From: Pseudomonas sp. MAG733B
GTDB taxonomy: Bacteria > Pseudomonadota > Gammaproteobacteria > Pseudomonadales > Pseudomonadaceae
Direction: 5' to 3'
Length of the DNA: 64,000 bases
Assembly: GCF_036884845.1 (NCBI RefSeq)
Contig: NZ_CP145732.1
Coordinates: forward strand, 1,302,001-1,366,000
The notes under the pieces are model-generated. The model saw only the letters and a program-made list of their open reading frames with translations, searched no databases and was not told the origin of the DNA. The position numbers and the translations under genes are program-made. Shown here in pieces: positions 33,333 through 42,647 of this stretch; the stretch's first letter is position 1; each line of letters begins with the position of its first letter.

Positions 33333-36146
33333 ATGGAAATCGTTTTTCGCAGGACGCGTGTCCGCTCGGTCGCCAAGCGACTGTTAGCCGCCCTGGCGCT
33401 GTGTGTGAGCGGGCCTGCTGTGCAAGCCGCCGCATTGACGCCTCCTTCCAGCGTGACTTTCTGGTATGCCGACGAGCCGCCAATCTCTGAGCTGGCCCAG
33501 TTCGACTGGGCGGTTGTAGAGCCGGGGCATCTGACTGCGGGTGACGTCAAAACCCTGCGCAAGTTGGGCAGTCAACCGTTCGCGTACCTGTCGATTGGCG
33601 AGTTCAGCGGCAACAAGGCAGCCATTGCCAAAGCCGGTCTGGGCAAGGCCGTCAGCCCGGTGCGCAACGCCGCTTGGGACAGCCAGGTGATGGATCTCGC
33701 ATCGCCGGCCTGGCGTGCGCATTTGCTTGGCGAAGCCAAGGCGCTCGAGGCTCAAGGGTATGCCGGTTTGTTCCTCGACACCCTCGACAGTTTCCAGTTG
33801 ATGCCGCAAGGCGAGCGGGAAAAGCAGCGTCTGGCCCTCGCCAGTTTCCTGCGCGAACTGCACAAGACTCAGCCGAACCTGAAGCTGTTTTTCAACCGTG
33901 GATTTGAAGTACTGCCAGAGCTCGATGGCGTAGCCGCTGCAGTCGCCGTGGAATCCATCCACGCCGGTTGGGATGCGTCCGCCAAGCGTTATCGCCCGGT
34001 GCCGGAAGCCGATCGCCAGTGGCTGGAAACCCAGTTGCAACCGCTGCGCGCCAAAGGCATCCCGCTGGTGGCGATCGATTACTTGCCGCCCGAGCGTCGC
34101 GATGAAGCGCGCAAACTGGCCAAGCGTCTGCGCGAAGAAGGTTTCATTCCGTACATCGGCACCCCCGATCTGGACTCGATGGGCATCAGCAGCATCGAAG
34201 TCCAGCCGCGTCGAATCGCGCTGGTCTACGATCCGCGTGAAGGCGACGTGATCCGCAACGCCGGGCATACATTGCTGGGTGGTTTGCTTGAATACCTGGG
34301 CTACCGGGTTGATTACCTGCCTGCCGATGAGACATTGCCCGACCACCGTTTCAGCGGTTTGTACGCCGGCATTATCACCTGGATGACCAGCGGCCCGCCG
34401 CAGGACGCGCCGGCGTTCAACCGTTGGTTGGGCAAGCGCCTGGACGAGCAGGTGCCGCTGGTGTTTTTCGCCGGTCTGCCGGTGGAAGACAAGCTGTTGC
34501 TCAAGCGCCTTGGCCTTAATCGCGGTGCGCCGCCGGCCACTCAAGCGTTGACCATCACCTATCAAGACAAGGCGCTGCTCGGGGCGTTCGAAGCACCGGT
34601 GCAGCCCCGATCCCGTGACCTGACCGCTGTTTCCGTCCTGCCGGGCGGCCCTAAGGCTGCGTTGCTGTTGACCGGTGAAGGTGGTCAAACGTTTGCTCCG
34701 GTGGCCGTCGCCAATTGGGGCGGTCTGGCCCTGGCGCCGTACATTCTCGAAACCAACAACGAGCGCAGCCGCTGGATTCTCGATCCGTTCGCGTTCCTCC
34801 AGGCCAGCCTGCGTTTGCCGGTGCAACCGCGCCCGGACACCACTACCGAAAACGGTCGCCGTATCGCTACGGTGCACATCGATGGCGATGGTTTCCCGTC
34901 CCGCGCCGAAGTTCGCGGCACGCCTTATGCGGGCAAACAGGTGCTCGATGATTTCATTCGGCCCAACCCGTTCCTGACGTCGGTGTCGATCGTCGAAGGT
35001 GAAATTTCCCCGCGCGGGATGTTTCCGTTTCTGGCCCGCGAGCTTGAGCCGATCGCTCGTGAGCTGTTCGCCAACCCGAAAGTCGAAGTCGCCACGCACA
35101 CCTTCAGCCACCCGTTTTTCATGCAGCCGGAAGTGGCGCAAAAGCGTGAAGGCTTCAACGCGGAATACGGTCTGAAAATGGCCATTCCCAACTACGACAA
35201 ACTGGATTTCCGTCGTGAGATTTTCGGCTCGCGTGACTACATCAACTCGCAGCTGACCACCCCGGAAAAACCGGTGAAGCTGATCTTCTGGCCGGGCGAT
35301 GCCTTGCCGTCGGCGGCGACGATCAAGCTGGCCTACGACGCGGGCCTGAAAAACGTCAACGGCGCCGAGACCATGCTGACCAAGGCCAACCCGTCGCTGA
35401 CCGGTTTGAACCCGTTGCTGCGGCCCACCGCCGGCGGTTTGCAGTACTACGCGCCGATCATCAACGAGAACCTCTACACCAACCTTTGGAAAGGTCCGTA
35501 TTACGGTTTCCGCGACGTGATCGACACCTTCGAACTGACCGACAGCCCGCGCCGTCTGCGTGGCCTGCATCTGTATTACCACTTCTATTCGAGCACCAAG
35601 CAGGCCTCGATCAAGGCGATGAACGAGATCTACGGCTACATGCGTGACCAGCAGCCGATGTCGTTGTGGATGAGCGACTACCTTGATCGTCTGCACGGTT
35701 TGTATCAGGCAAGCCTGGCGCGCACCGCTGACGGCGACTGGCAGATTCGCGGCATGGATGCGTTGCGCACCGTGCGCCTCGATCCGCAGATGGGTTGGCC
35801 GGACTTGCTGCGTTCGCAGGGCATTGCCGGCGTACGTGATTTGAAGCAAGGGCGTTATGTGCACTTGAGCAGTGACCGTGCCTTGCTGGTGTTGCGCCCG
35901 GATCGCGACCCGCGCCCGGCACTGGAGGAAGCCAATTTGCCGTTGCTGGACTGGCGTTACCTGGATGACCAACGCGTGAGTTTTTCGTTTGCAGGGCAAG
36001 TCGACCTGACCTTCTCGGTACGCTCGGCGAGCGCTTGCCGCGTAGAAGTGGATGGTCAGCGTTTTGCAGGCAAGGCATCTACCGGTCTGTGGATTTTTCA
36101 ATTACCAATGAAGCAGGTGAGTAATGGTCAGCTCCTCTGCAACTAA
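33333..36146 (+). CDS. pelA: Pel hydrolase/deacetylase PelA
   Basis: A 937-residue periplasmic enzyme (P. aeruginosa PelA has 948) with a signal peptide to about residue 36. The N-terminal part (about 40-290) is a glycoside-hydrolase TIM barrel, with Y-L-S-I-G-E-F near 88. A middle domain follows, then a polysaccharide deacetylase region with metal ligands D517/D519 (I-D-G-D-G) and H589/H593 (T-H-T-F-S-H-P). It partly deacetylates the Pel chain and can cut it. Its 3' end overlaps pelB by 23 bases. Confidence 0.95.
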   Translation: MEIVFRRTRVRSVAKRLLAALALCVSGPAVQAAALTPPSSVTFWYADEPPISELAQFDWAVVEPGHLTAGDVKTLRKLGSQPFAYLSIGEFSGNKAAIAKAGLGKAVSPVRNAAWDSQVMDLASPAWRAHLLGEAKALEAQGYAGLFLDTLDSFQLMPQGEREKQRLALASFLRELHKTQPNLKLFFNRGFEVLPELDGVAAAVAVESIHAGWDASAKRYRPVPEADRQWLETQLQPLRAKGIPLVAIDYLPPERRDEARKLAKRLREEGFIPYIGTPDLDSMGISSIEVQPRRIALVYDPREGDVIRNAGHTLLGGLLEYLGYRVDYLPADETLPDHRFSGLYAGIITWMTSGPPQDAPAFNRWLGKRLDEQVPLVFFAGLPVEDKLLLKRLGLNRGAPPATQALTITYQDKALLGAFEAPVQPRSRDLTAVSVLPGGPKAALLLTGEGGQTFAPVAVANWGGLALAPYILETNNERSRWILDPFAFLQASLRLPVQPRPDTTTENGRRIATVHIDGDGFPSRAEVRGTPYAGKQVLDDFIRPNPFLTSVSIVEGEISPRGMFPFLARELEPIARELFANPKVEVATHTFSHPFFMQPEVAQKREGFNAEYGLKMAIPNYDKLDFRREIFGSRDYINSQLTTPEKPVKLIFWPGDALPSAATIKLAYDAGLKNVNGAETMLTKANPSLTGLNPLLRPTAGGLQYYAPIINENLYTNLWKGPYYGFRDVIDTFELTDSPRRLRGLHLYYHFYSSTKQASIKAMNEIYGYMRDQQPMSLWMSDYLDRLHGLYQASLARTADGDWQIRGMDALRTVRLDPQMGWPDLLRSQGIAGVRDLKQGRYVHLSSDRALLVLRPDRDPRPALEEANLPLLDWRYLDDQRVSFSFAGQVDLTFSVRSASACRVEVDGQRFAGKASTGLWIFQLPMKQVSNGQLLCN

Positions 36147-39100
36147 TTCTTCAGTCACTAAAAGCAGCCGCCTGCTCAACCCATGGGCATTGGCGGTGGT
36201 GGCGGTTGCCGTGGGAGGTTTGCTGTGGGCGACCTTCCAGCGCGAAGAAGTATTCCAGCCTGATGGTCGTGAGCCGGACGCAGTGTCGGCCAACTATGCC
36301 GAACTGCTGCTGACCGCTCACCCGGAAGACGATCACCTGCGCCTGCAGTTGGTCGACCTGTTGATTCGTCTCGGTGATTACACCAAGGCCCGTCAGCACC
36401 TGGAAAACTGGCCCGAGCCGAACGTGCAATTGCAGGCGTACTACCGCCTCGAACTGGATGCGCTGGAAGCGGCCAAGAACAGCGACCTGATCACCCAGCA
36501 GGCTTTGGTCGAGCGTCTGAAAAGCTTCGATCACCGGATGTTGCCACTGCCGCAATTGCAGAACCTGGCCAAGCTCGCGCTGACCTTGCAAGCGCCGGCA
36601 TTTGCCGCCAGCGTCTATGAAGAAATTGCTGCCCGTGATCCGCAACAGCACACCGCAGCGCTCAAGTCTGCTGCGCAGTGGTACCTGGCGGGCGAGAACC
36701 CGGCGCGCGCTGCCGAAATTTATCTGGAGCTGAAAAAGGACACCGATCAGGCAGGCGAGCGTCGTGAATACGCGCAGCTCGCATTCAATAGCCTGTTGGC
36801 GTCCGGGCAGGGTGACCAGGCTGCACAAGTGCTCGACGATGAAATCGACTCGCTGATCAACCCGCAAACCGACACGGCGTGGGTGCAGCAAGGCGTCGAT
36901 GTGGCCATCGCGAGCAAGCGCTTCGATCTGGCGCAACGCTTCCTGCAACAGTGGCGCGTCCTGCAACCGGACAACCCGCAAATCCTGCAGAAGGATTTCA
37001 GCATGCGCCTGGCCCTCGGCGATCTGCCGGGTGCCTGGGAAAGCGGCCAGCAACTGTTGGCCGAACATCCTGAAGATTTGCACTTGCTGGAGCAAATGGC
37101 GCAGCTGGGTGAATGGCGCGGTGAAACCGAAGCCGCGCTCGGTTACTGGATTCGTCTGCTGAAACTGCGCGAAACCGCAGAGACCCGTGAGCACGCCTGG
37201 CGCCTGGCCAGCCAGCAGTTCGACTTTGATCGTTCGATTCCATTGCTCGCCGAGATCATGGACCAGCGGGCGCTGACCGACATCGAACTTGATGCACTGA
37301 TCTACGGTCACGAGTCGCGCGGCACGCCACAGCAGGCCGAAGCGTGGCTGCACACGTATCTGCGCAAGTACCCCCAGCATCGCCTGGCCTGGACGCGCCT
37401 GCTGCAAAACCTGGAAAACACCGGGCAATACGCGGCCAAGGCCAAGGTCTACAAGGACTACTCGAAACGCTTTGCGCTGACCAGCACCGAGCGCGTCGAT
37501 TGGGTCGACACCTACCTCAAGCTGTTCGACAACAAATCGGCGTGGCAGGTGTTGCAGGTCGATAACCGCAAGATCACCGATCCGAATTACTGGCGCTCCC
37601 GAGCCGCACTGGCCTGGGACCTTGAACTGGACGATGAACTGCAAGAGTCGCTGGAGAAAATGCTGGCGCTCAAGGGCTCGCTCAATAGCGGCGACGAGAG
37701 CCAGTTGATTACTCTTTATCGCACCAGCAATCCGCAGCGCTCTTTGCAGTTAATGGTCGGCAGTTGGCAACGCACCCATGATCGGCAGCGGTTGGTCGAG
37801 GCGTTGCAGCAAGCGCAGGAGTTGCAGGACTGGCCGCAAGTGGAGTCGCTGCTCAAAGATGCCGAGCACTACCCGGATGCTTACGGGCAGGCTCAAGTAT
37901 TGGCGGTGCGTGGCGCCCTGGCGGTGCAGAAAGGCCAGACCGACGAAGCGCAGCGCTTGTACAAGGAAGGCCTGGAGCGGTTCCCTGACGACAACCTGTT
38001 TCGTGAGCGCCTGATGTGGCTCTACGTCGATCAAGGCAACACCGCAGAGCTCAAGCCGTTGCTGACCAAATGGAAAGCCCAGGCGCGTGAAGACCGGATC
38101 TTGTGGCTGCCGTTCGCCAGTGCCAGCCAGATGCTCGGCCGCGACAGCGAGGCATTGGCCTGGTATCGCATGTACCTCAAGTCCAGCCCTAATGACTGGT
38201 TGGTGCAAGCGGCCTACGCCGATGCGCTGGACAGCGCCGGTTATCAGGACGCGGCCCAGCGCTTGCGCCTGAAGTTGTTGCGCAGCCCTGAAGGCGAAAA
38301 CCTGCAGCCTTCATCCCAACGCTATGGCATCTGGTTGCGTTTGATGGCGAGCAGCTATTCGCCGAAAAAGGCGCAGCAGGAAGTCTTGAAGTGGAAGGAT
38401 GGTTCGCCGGCAATGCTGCAACTGTGGTTCGAGCGCTTGCTGGCGCGTCTTGATGCAACCAATCAGGAATCGCAAAAAGACCAGTGGCTGGATTGGGCGC
38501 GCAGTCAGGGTTTGAAGGTAGAGCGTTATGAGCAAATTCAGCAAGCCTTGCGCAGCCGTAACAAGGCGCAGGTCGAAACGCTGTTGGCCAGTAGCGACCT
38601 GAACCCGGCACAACGCGCGCAGGCCCTCAGTCGTCTGGGTCGCCTGAATGAAGCCCTCGACACCAGCCTGACAGCGCTTGGTGACGAGCAGCCGGAAGCG
38701 GTGCGCGAACAGCTGCGTCGCCAGGCCGTGGAAATCCACGAGCGCACACCGCAAGGCGCGCAGTTGTCGTGGCATGAGCAGGACTTCGGCGGTCTTGAGT
38801 TCAAAGCGCCGCGTCTGGAAATTGCGCACAACCTGGGTGATCAGTGGTACGCCGATCTTGAACTGGAACAGGGCGATTACAGCGGCGACGACATCGAATC
38901 ATCGCGTATCGGTACGGAACGCAACGCGGCCCTGACCCTGCAACGTGCGGTAGAGGACGGCAGCTACAAACTGTTCGCCGACACCAGTCAGCGTGACGAT
39001 GACGACCGCAATGGCCTGGGCCTGTCCCGGACCTGGCAGTTGGGCGTGAGCGATGAGCTGGAAACCGGCGTCGACTGGCATCGCAAGAACGAAGACAGCG

Positions 39101-39762
39101 GCTTGATGCGTGCTTTCGGCCAGCAGGATCGCGTGTATCTGGGTGGTCGGCACAGCCTGACGGCCCGCGATCAATTCAGTTGGGAAGTCGCGCAGCGGTC
39201 GTTTTCAACACGTGCCGGTGATGATTTGGGCGATGGTCATGCGCTGAAAATGGAGTTCAACCACACGCTGGAATTCGCCGGTCCCAACTGGACCGTGCGC
39301 AGCGGTGTCGATTACCAGAAGAACCGGGTCAAGGACAAAAATCTGGATTATCTGTCCAGTAATTTTGGTGGTCCGGTCATCAGGGCGGCGCCTGTGCAGA
39401 CGTTCGATCCTGAAACCGGTGTGCCCGATCCGATCAATCCACTGGACATCGAGACCGTCACCGCTGACGACTTGCTGCAAAGCCGCTATGGCCAACTGTA
39501 TTTCGGCAGTTCCTGGCGCCGTGGTTTGCCCGGCGCGCTGGTGCGTACCAAACCGCAATACACCTGGCTGGTGGACTTGACGGCAGGCTGGCAATGGACG
39601 GATCAAACCTTCAACTACGGCATCAACACCGGCATCGGCGTTGAAGTGCTGGGTGACGACGAACTGGCCCTGACCTTCGGCTACCAATCCGCGCCACAAG
39701 GCGGGGATGGCAAGGCCGGCGGAACACTGGGTGTGAGCTACGGCGTGCGTTTCGGACGCTGA
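36124..39762 (+). CDS. pelB: Pel export porin with TPR scaffold, PelB
   Basis: A 1212-residue outer-membrane secretin-like exporter (1193 in P. aeruginosa). An N-terminal membrane segment lies at about residues 17-35. A very long run of tetratricopeptide repeats follows (about 60-870, many A-x-x-x-Y/L-L helices). The C-terminal 16-strand-type beta-barrel starts near 880 and ends in G-V-R-F-G-R. The TPR part binds PelA in the periplasm. Starts within the pelA 3' end, so translation is probably coupled; pelC follows with 29 bases between. Confidence 0.94.
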   Translation: MVSSSATNSSVTKSSRLLNPWALAVVAVAVGGLLWATFQREEVFQPDGREPDAVSANYAELLLTAHPEDDHLRLQLVDLLIRLGDYTKARQHLENWPEPNVQLQAYYRLELDALEAAKNSDLITQQALVERLKSFDHRMLPLPQLQNLAKLALTLQAPAFAASVYEEIAARDPQQHTAALKSAAQWYLAGENPARAAEIYLELKKDTDQAGERREYAQLAFNSLLASGQGDQAAQVLDDEIDSLINPQTDTAWVQQGVDVAIASKRFDLAQRFLQQWRVLQPDNPQILQKDFSMRLALGDLPGAWESGQQLLAEHPEDLHLLEQMAQLGEWRGETEAALGYWIRLLKLRETAETREHAWRLASQQFDFDRSIPLLAEIMDQRALTDIELDALIYGHESRGTPQQAEAWLHTYLRKYPQHRLAWTRLLQNLENTGQYAAKAKVYKDYSKRFALTSTERVDWVDTYLKLFDNKSAWQVLQVDNRKITDPNYWRSRAALAWDLELDDELQESLEKMLALKGSLNSGDESQLITLYRTSNPQRSLQLMVGSWQRTHDRQRLVEALQQAQELQDWPQVESLLKDAEHYPDAYGQAQVLAVRGALAVQKGQTDEAQRLYKEGLERFPDDNLFRERLMWLYVDQGNTAELKPLLTKWKAQAREDRILWLPFASASQMLGRDSEALAWYRMYLKSSPNDWLVQAAYADALDSAGYQDAAQRLRLKLLRSPEGENLQPSSQRYGIWLRLMASSYSPKKAQQEVLKWKDGSPAMLQLWFERLLARLDATNQESQKDQWLDWARSQGLKVERYEQIQQALRSRNKAQVETLLASSDLNPAQRAQALSRLGRLNEALDTSLTALGDEQPEAVREQLRRQAVEIHERTPQGAQLSWHEQDFGGLEFKAPRLEIAHNLGDQWYADLELEQGDYSGDDIESSRIGTERNAALTLQRAVEDGSYKLFADTSQRDDDDRNGLGLSRTWQLGVSDELETGVDWHRKNEDSGLMRAFGQQDRVYLGGRHSLTARDQFSWEVAQRSFSTRAGDDLGDGHALKMEFNHTLEFAGPNWTVRSGVDYQKNRVKDKNLDYLSSNFGGPVIRAAPVQTFDPETGVPDPINPLDIETVTADDLLQSRYGQLYFGSSWRRGLPGALVRTKPQYTWLVDLTAGWQWTDQTFNYGINTGIGVEVLGDDELALTFGYQSAPQGGDGKAGGTLGVSYGVRFGR

Positions 39763-39791
39763 TCATGGAATTTTCTACGGGAGAAAAACGT

Positions 39792-40310
39792 ATGCAAGCA
39801 ATTCGTAATCTGAGCCTGGCGCTGGCGGTCCTGTTCGTCGCCGGTTGCGCCAGCTTCACCGATGAAGCGAGCCCGAGCCTGCCGCGCACTGCGCAGTGGG
39901 GCATCGTGCCGATGGTCAACTATTCGCAGACGCCGCAGGCCGGTGAGCGCAGTGAGCAAATCCTGCTCAGCGTGCTCAGCAGCCACGGTTTGCAACCACG
40001 TGTTTACCCGGCCAGCACCCAGGGCGAACAAGCGTTGATGGACGACAACGAGCGTCTGGCCGGAGCCCTGGACTGGGCGCGTGAGCAGAAACTCGATTAC
40101 GTGGTCGCCGGCAGCGTTGAAGAATGGCAGTACAAGAATGGTCTGGACGGTGAGCCGGCGGTGGGCATCAGCCTGCGCGTGCTCGATGCCGAGAGCGGCC
40201 GGGTACTCTGGAGCAAGAGTGGCGCACGTGCCGGTTGGTCCCGTGAAAGCCTCGCGGGCACTGCGCAAAAAGTGCTCGATACGCTTGTTGGCGCCCTTCG
40301 GTTCGAGTGA
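39792..40310 (+). CDS. pelC: Pel outer-membrane lipoprotein PelC
   Basis: A 172-residue lipoprotein, the same length as P. aeruginosa PelC. Lipobox V-A-G-C with the acylated Cys at residue 19. PelC forms a ring at the periplasmic face of the outer membrane that funnels Pel toward PelB. I start at 39792 (after ACGGGAG) rather than at an in-frame ATG 27 bases upstream, because this gives a normal signal peptide. Confidence 0.93.
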   Translation: MQAIRNLSLALAVLFVAGCASFTDEASPSLPRTAQWGIVPMVNYSQTPQAGERSEQILLSVLSSHGLQPRVYPASTQGEQALMDDNERLAGALDWAREQKLDYVVAGSVEEWQYKNGLDGEPAVGISLRVLDAESGRVLWSKSGARAGWSRESLAGTAQKVLDTLVGALRFE

Positions 40311-40315
40311 TCGCA

Positions 40316-41680
40316 ATGAATTCTCCACACATGGATTACAGCCTGGCGCCTCGCGCCAGTGGCCCGGTGTCTTGGCTGGAAACGTTCCTGGTGACCGGCC
40401 TGGCCATCGGCCTCGGCTTCTGGCTGACCCCGGAAGACCCGATGCGAATGCACGGCGGTTTCCCCTGGCCGCTTCTGGCGCCGCTGCTGTTGGGTGTGCG
40501 TTACGGTTTTGTCCGCGGCCTGCTCAGCGCCGCGTTGTTGGTAATGGCAGTGTTCGCGCTGCGCTATAGCGGCCATGCCGGCTACGCGCAGCTTGAGCCG
40601 TCGTGGATCGTCGGCGTGCTGGTGTGCGGCATGCTGGTGGGCGAGGTTCGCGATCTGTGGGAGCGACGCCTGGAGCGTCTGCAGATGGCCAACGATTATC
40701 GCCAGTACCGTCTCGATGAGTTCACCCGTGCGCATCAGATCCTGCGGGTCTCCCACGACCGACTGGAACAGCGCGTGGCGGGCAGTGACCAAAGCTTGCG
40801 CAGCTCGTTGTTGGGCTTGCGTGAAAGACTGCGGGTGATGCCGGAAGAGGGCGATGCACTCGCTGCTTTGGCTGATCCGATCGTCGCGGTGTTTGGTCAG
40901 TACGGCGCACTGCGGGTGGCCGGTCTGTATCGGGTCGACGAGCGCGGTGAGCGGGTATTGCCTACACCTCTGTCGACCATCGGCGTCATGGGATCTCTGG
41001 ATACCGAAGACGGCCTGGTCAAGCTGTGCCTGGAGCGTGGCGAGCTGGTGAGTGTGCGTCAGGAGTTGCTTGAAGCGGGCAGCTCGGCGCAGTTCTCGTC
41101 GTTGCAGGCGTGCATTCCGTTGATTGATGCCGAGGGGCGTTTGCTGGCGGTGCTGGCGGTGCGGCAGATGCCGTTCTTCGCCTTCCAGGATCGTACCCTG
41201 AGCCTGCTGGCGCTGTTGGCCGGGCACATCGCCGACCTGTTGCTGCGTGATGTGCAGGTGCTGCAACTGGTCGATGCCGATGCGCAGCATTTCACCCTGC
41301 AACTCAAGCGCTCGCTGGTCGACGTCGAGCAGCACAAATTGTCGGCCGGTCTGTTCGCCTTTGAAATGACCCGCGCCAACGAAGAGCTGACACGCTTGCT
41401 GGAACGCAGTCAGCGTGGTCTGGACTTGCACTTGCCGCTGCGCAACAACCGCGATCATCAGCTGCTGCTGGTGCTCCTGCCGTTGACCAGCCCGCAAGGC
41501 ACCGAAGGCTACCTGGCGCGGATCAACCTGCTGATCCACGAACACTTCGGCATTGAAAGTGACATGGATAGCCTCGGCGTGCGGGTCATGCCGTTCAACC
41601 TGGAGCCTGGTGAACCTAACGGGCTGCGTAATTACCTGTTCAACGAGTGTGGTCTGAATGATCAGCAAGTGGCTGTTTAG
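40316..41680 (+). CDS. pelD: c-di-GMP receptor PelD
   Basis: A 454-residue inner-membrane protein with four hydrophobic segments in about the first 115 residues, a coiled part, a GAF domain (about 180-320) and a degenerate GGDEF domain. With this start, the RxxD motif R-G-L-D falls at R367-D370 and a further Arg at 402. These are the positions reported to bind c-di-GMP in P. aeruginosa PelD (455 residues), which supports the start choice. GAGTGA precedes the ATG. A GTG at 40307 overlapping the pelC stop is an alternative. Binding of c-di-GMP switches on polymer synthesis. Confidence 0.93.
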   Translation: MNSPHMDYSLAPRASGPVSWLETFLVTGLAIGLGFWLTPEDPMRMHGGFPWPLLAPLLLGVRYGFVRGLLSAALLVMAVFALRYSGHAGYAQLEPSWIVGVLVCGMLVGEVRDLWERRLERLQMANDYRQYRLDEFTRAHQILRVSHDRLEQRVAGSDQSLRSSLLGLRERLRVMPEEGDALAALADPIVAVFGQYGALRVAGLYRVDERGERVLPTPLSTIGVMGSLDTEDGLVKLCLERGELVSVRQELLEAGSSAQFSSLQACIPLIDAEGRLLAVLAVRQMPFFAFQDRTLSLLALLAGHIADLLLRDVQVLQLVDADAQHFTLQLKRSLVDVEQHKLSAGLFAFEMTRANEELTRLLERSQRGLDLHLPLRNNRDHQLLLVLLPLTSPQGTEGYLARINLLIHEHFGIESDMDSLGVRVMPFNLEPGEPNGLRNYLFNECGLNDQQVAV

Positions 41681-42647
41681 CGGAGCCTTGTTGTTAGAGG
41701 CGGGCAGTTGGGCCAGTTTATGGACCGACTTGCCCGAGGCGCATCAATTGCTGGTGTTCACCCTCAGCCATGGTCTGGCCTGCGCGATGCTGTGTGGCGC
41801 GGTCTGGCTGCTGTTGCCGGCGCGTTATCGCTCGCCGCTACCGTGGAGCCCGCTGTTCATTTTCAGCCTGGCATTCTTTGTGCCGGTGCTGGGTGCGGTC
41901 GGCGTGGTCGCAGCGATTTTCCCGGCGCTGTACCTGCCGCGCAAACGCGACAAGCAAGAATGGCAAGCGGTGGGCATTCCGAGCCTGCCGTATCGGGCGC
42001 AGACAAATTTGCATTCGCCCATTTTCGCCGATGGCGGTTTGCAGGACGTTTTGCGTCATGCACCGGACCCGGATCAACGTCTGGCCGCCTTGCTGGCGAC
42101 CAAGCGCATGCCTGGCAAAGAAGCGGTGCCGATTCTCAAATTGGCACTGGGCGACCCCAGCGATGACGTACGGCTGCTGGCCTACTCGATGCTCGACAAG
42201 CAGGAAAGCGACATCAACCTGCGCATCCAGATCGCCTTGGGCCAACTGCACGGCACCACCGCCAAAGCCGCCGGCGTGTTGCACGGCACGCTGGCGCGCT
42301 GGTATTGGGAGCTGGCGTATCTGGGGCTGGCGCAAGGTAGCGTGCTTGAGCACGTACTCAATCAGGCCAACGAACATGCCGAACAAGGCCTGCTAGCGGG
42401 CGAGGGCGGTGAGCTGTTTTTGCTGGCCGGGCGCATTGCCCTGGAACGCGGTGACATCGAGCGCGCCGAAGTGCTGCTGACCCAGGCTCAGGAAAACGGC
42501 ATGGGCGCGGCGCAGATTCTGCCGTTCCACGCCGAGCTCGCGTTCGAGGCCGGTCGTTACCACGAAATCCCAGGGTTGCTCGCCAGCCTTCCGGAGAAAA
42601 CCCGTCAGCGCCCACCCTTCGCTGACCTGGTGAGGAGCTGGACATGA
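41658..42647 (+). CDS. pelE: Pel inner-membrane TPR protein PelE
   Basis: A 329-residue protein, equal in length to P. aeruginosa PelE by memory. Two N-terminal membrane helices (about residues 1-20 and 30-95 region) are followed by a cytoplasmic helical-repeat part (HEAT/TPR-like, about 120-325). It joins PelD, PelF and PelG in the synthase complex. The start lies 23 bases inside pelD and its end overlaps pelF by 4 bases, so the cluster is tightly coupled. Confidence 0.9.
   Translation: MISKWLFSGALLLEAGSWASLWTDLPEAHQLLVFTLSHGLACAMLCGAVWLLLPARYRSPLPWSPLFIFSLAFFVPVLGAVGVVAAIFPALYLPRKRDKQEWQAVGIPSLPYRAQTNLHSPIFADGGLQDVLRHAPDPDQRLAALLATKRMPGKEAVPILKLALGDPSDDVRLLAYSMLDKQESDINLRIQIALGQLHGTTAKAAGVLHGTLARWYWELAYLGLAQGSVLEHVLNQANEHAEQGLLAGEGGELFLLAGRIALERGDIERAEVLLTQAQENGMGAAQILPFHAELAFEAGRYHEIPGLLASLPEKTRQRPPFADLVRSWT

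Noticed and set aside
33384..36101. 905-codon open frame opposite pelA
   Set aside because: Shadow of pelA codon bias; no domain and no start context.
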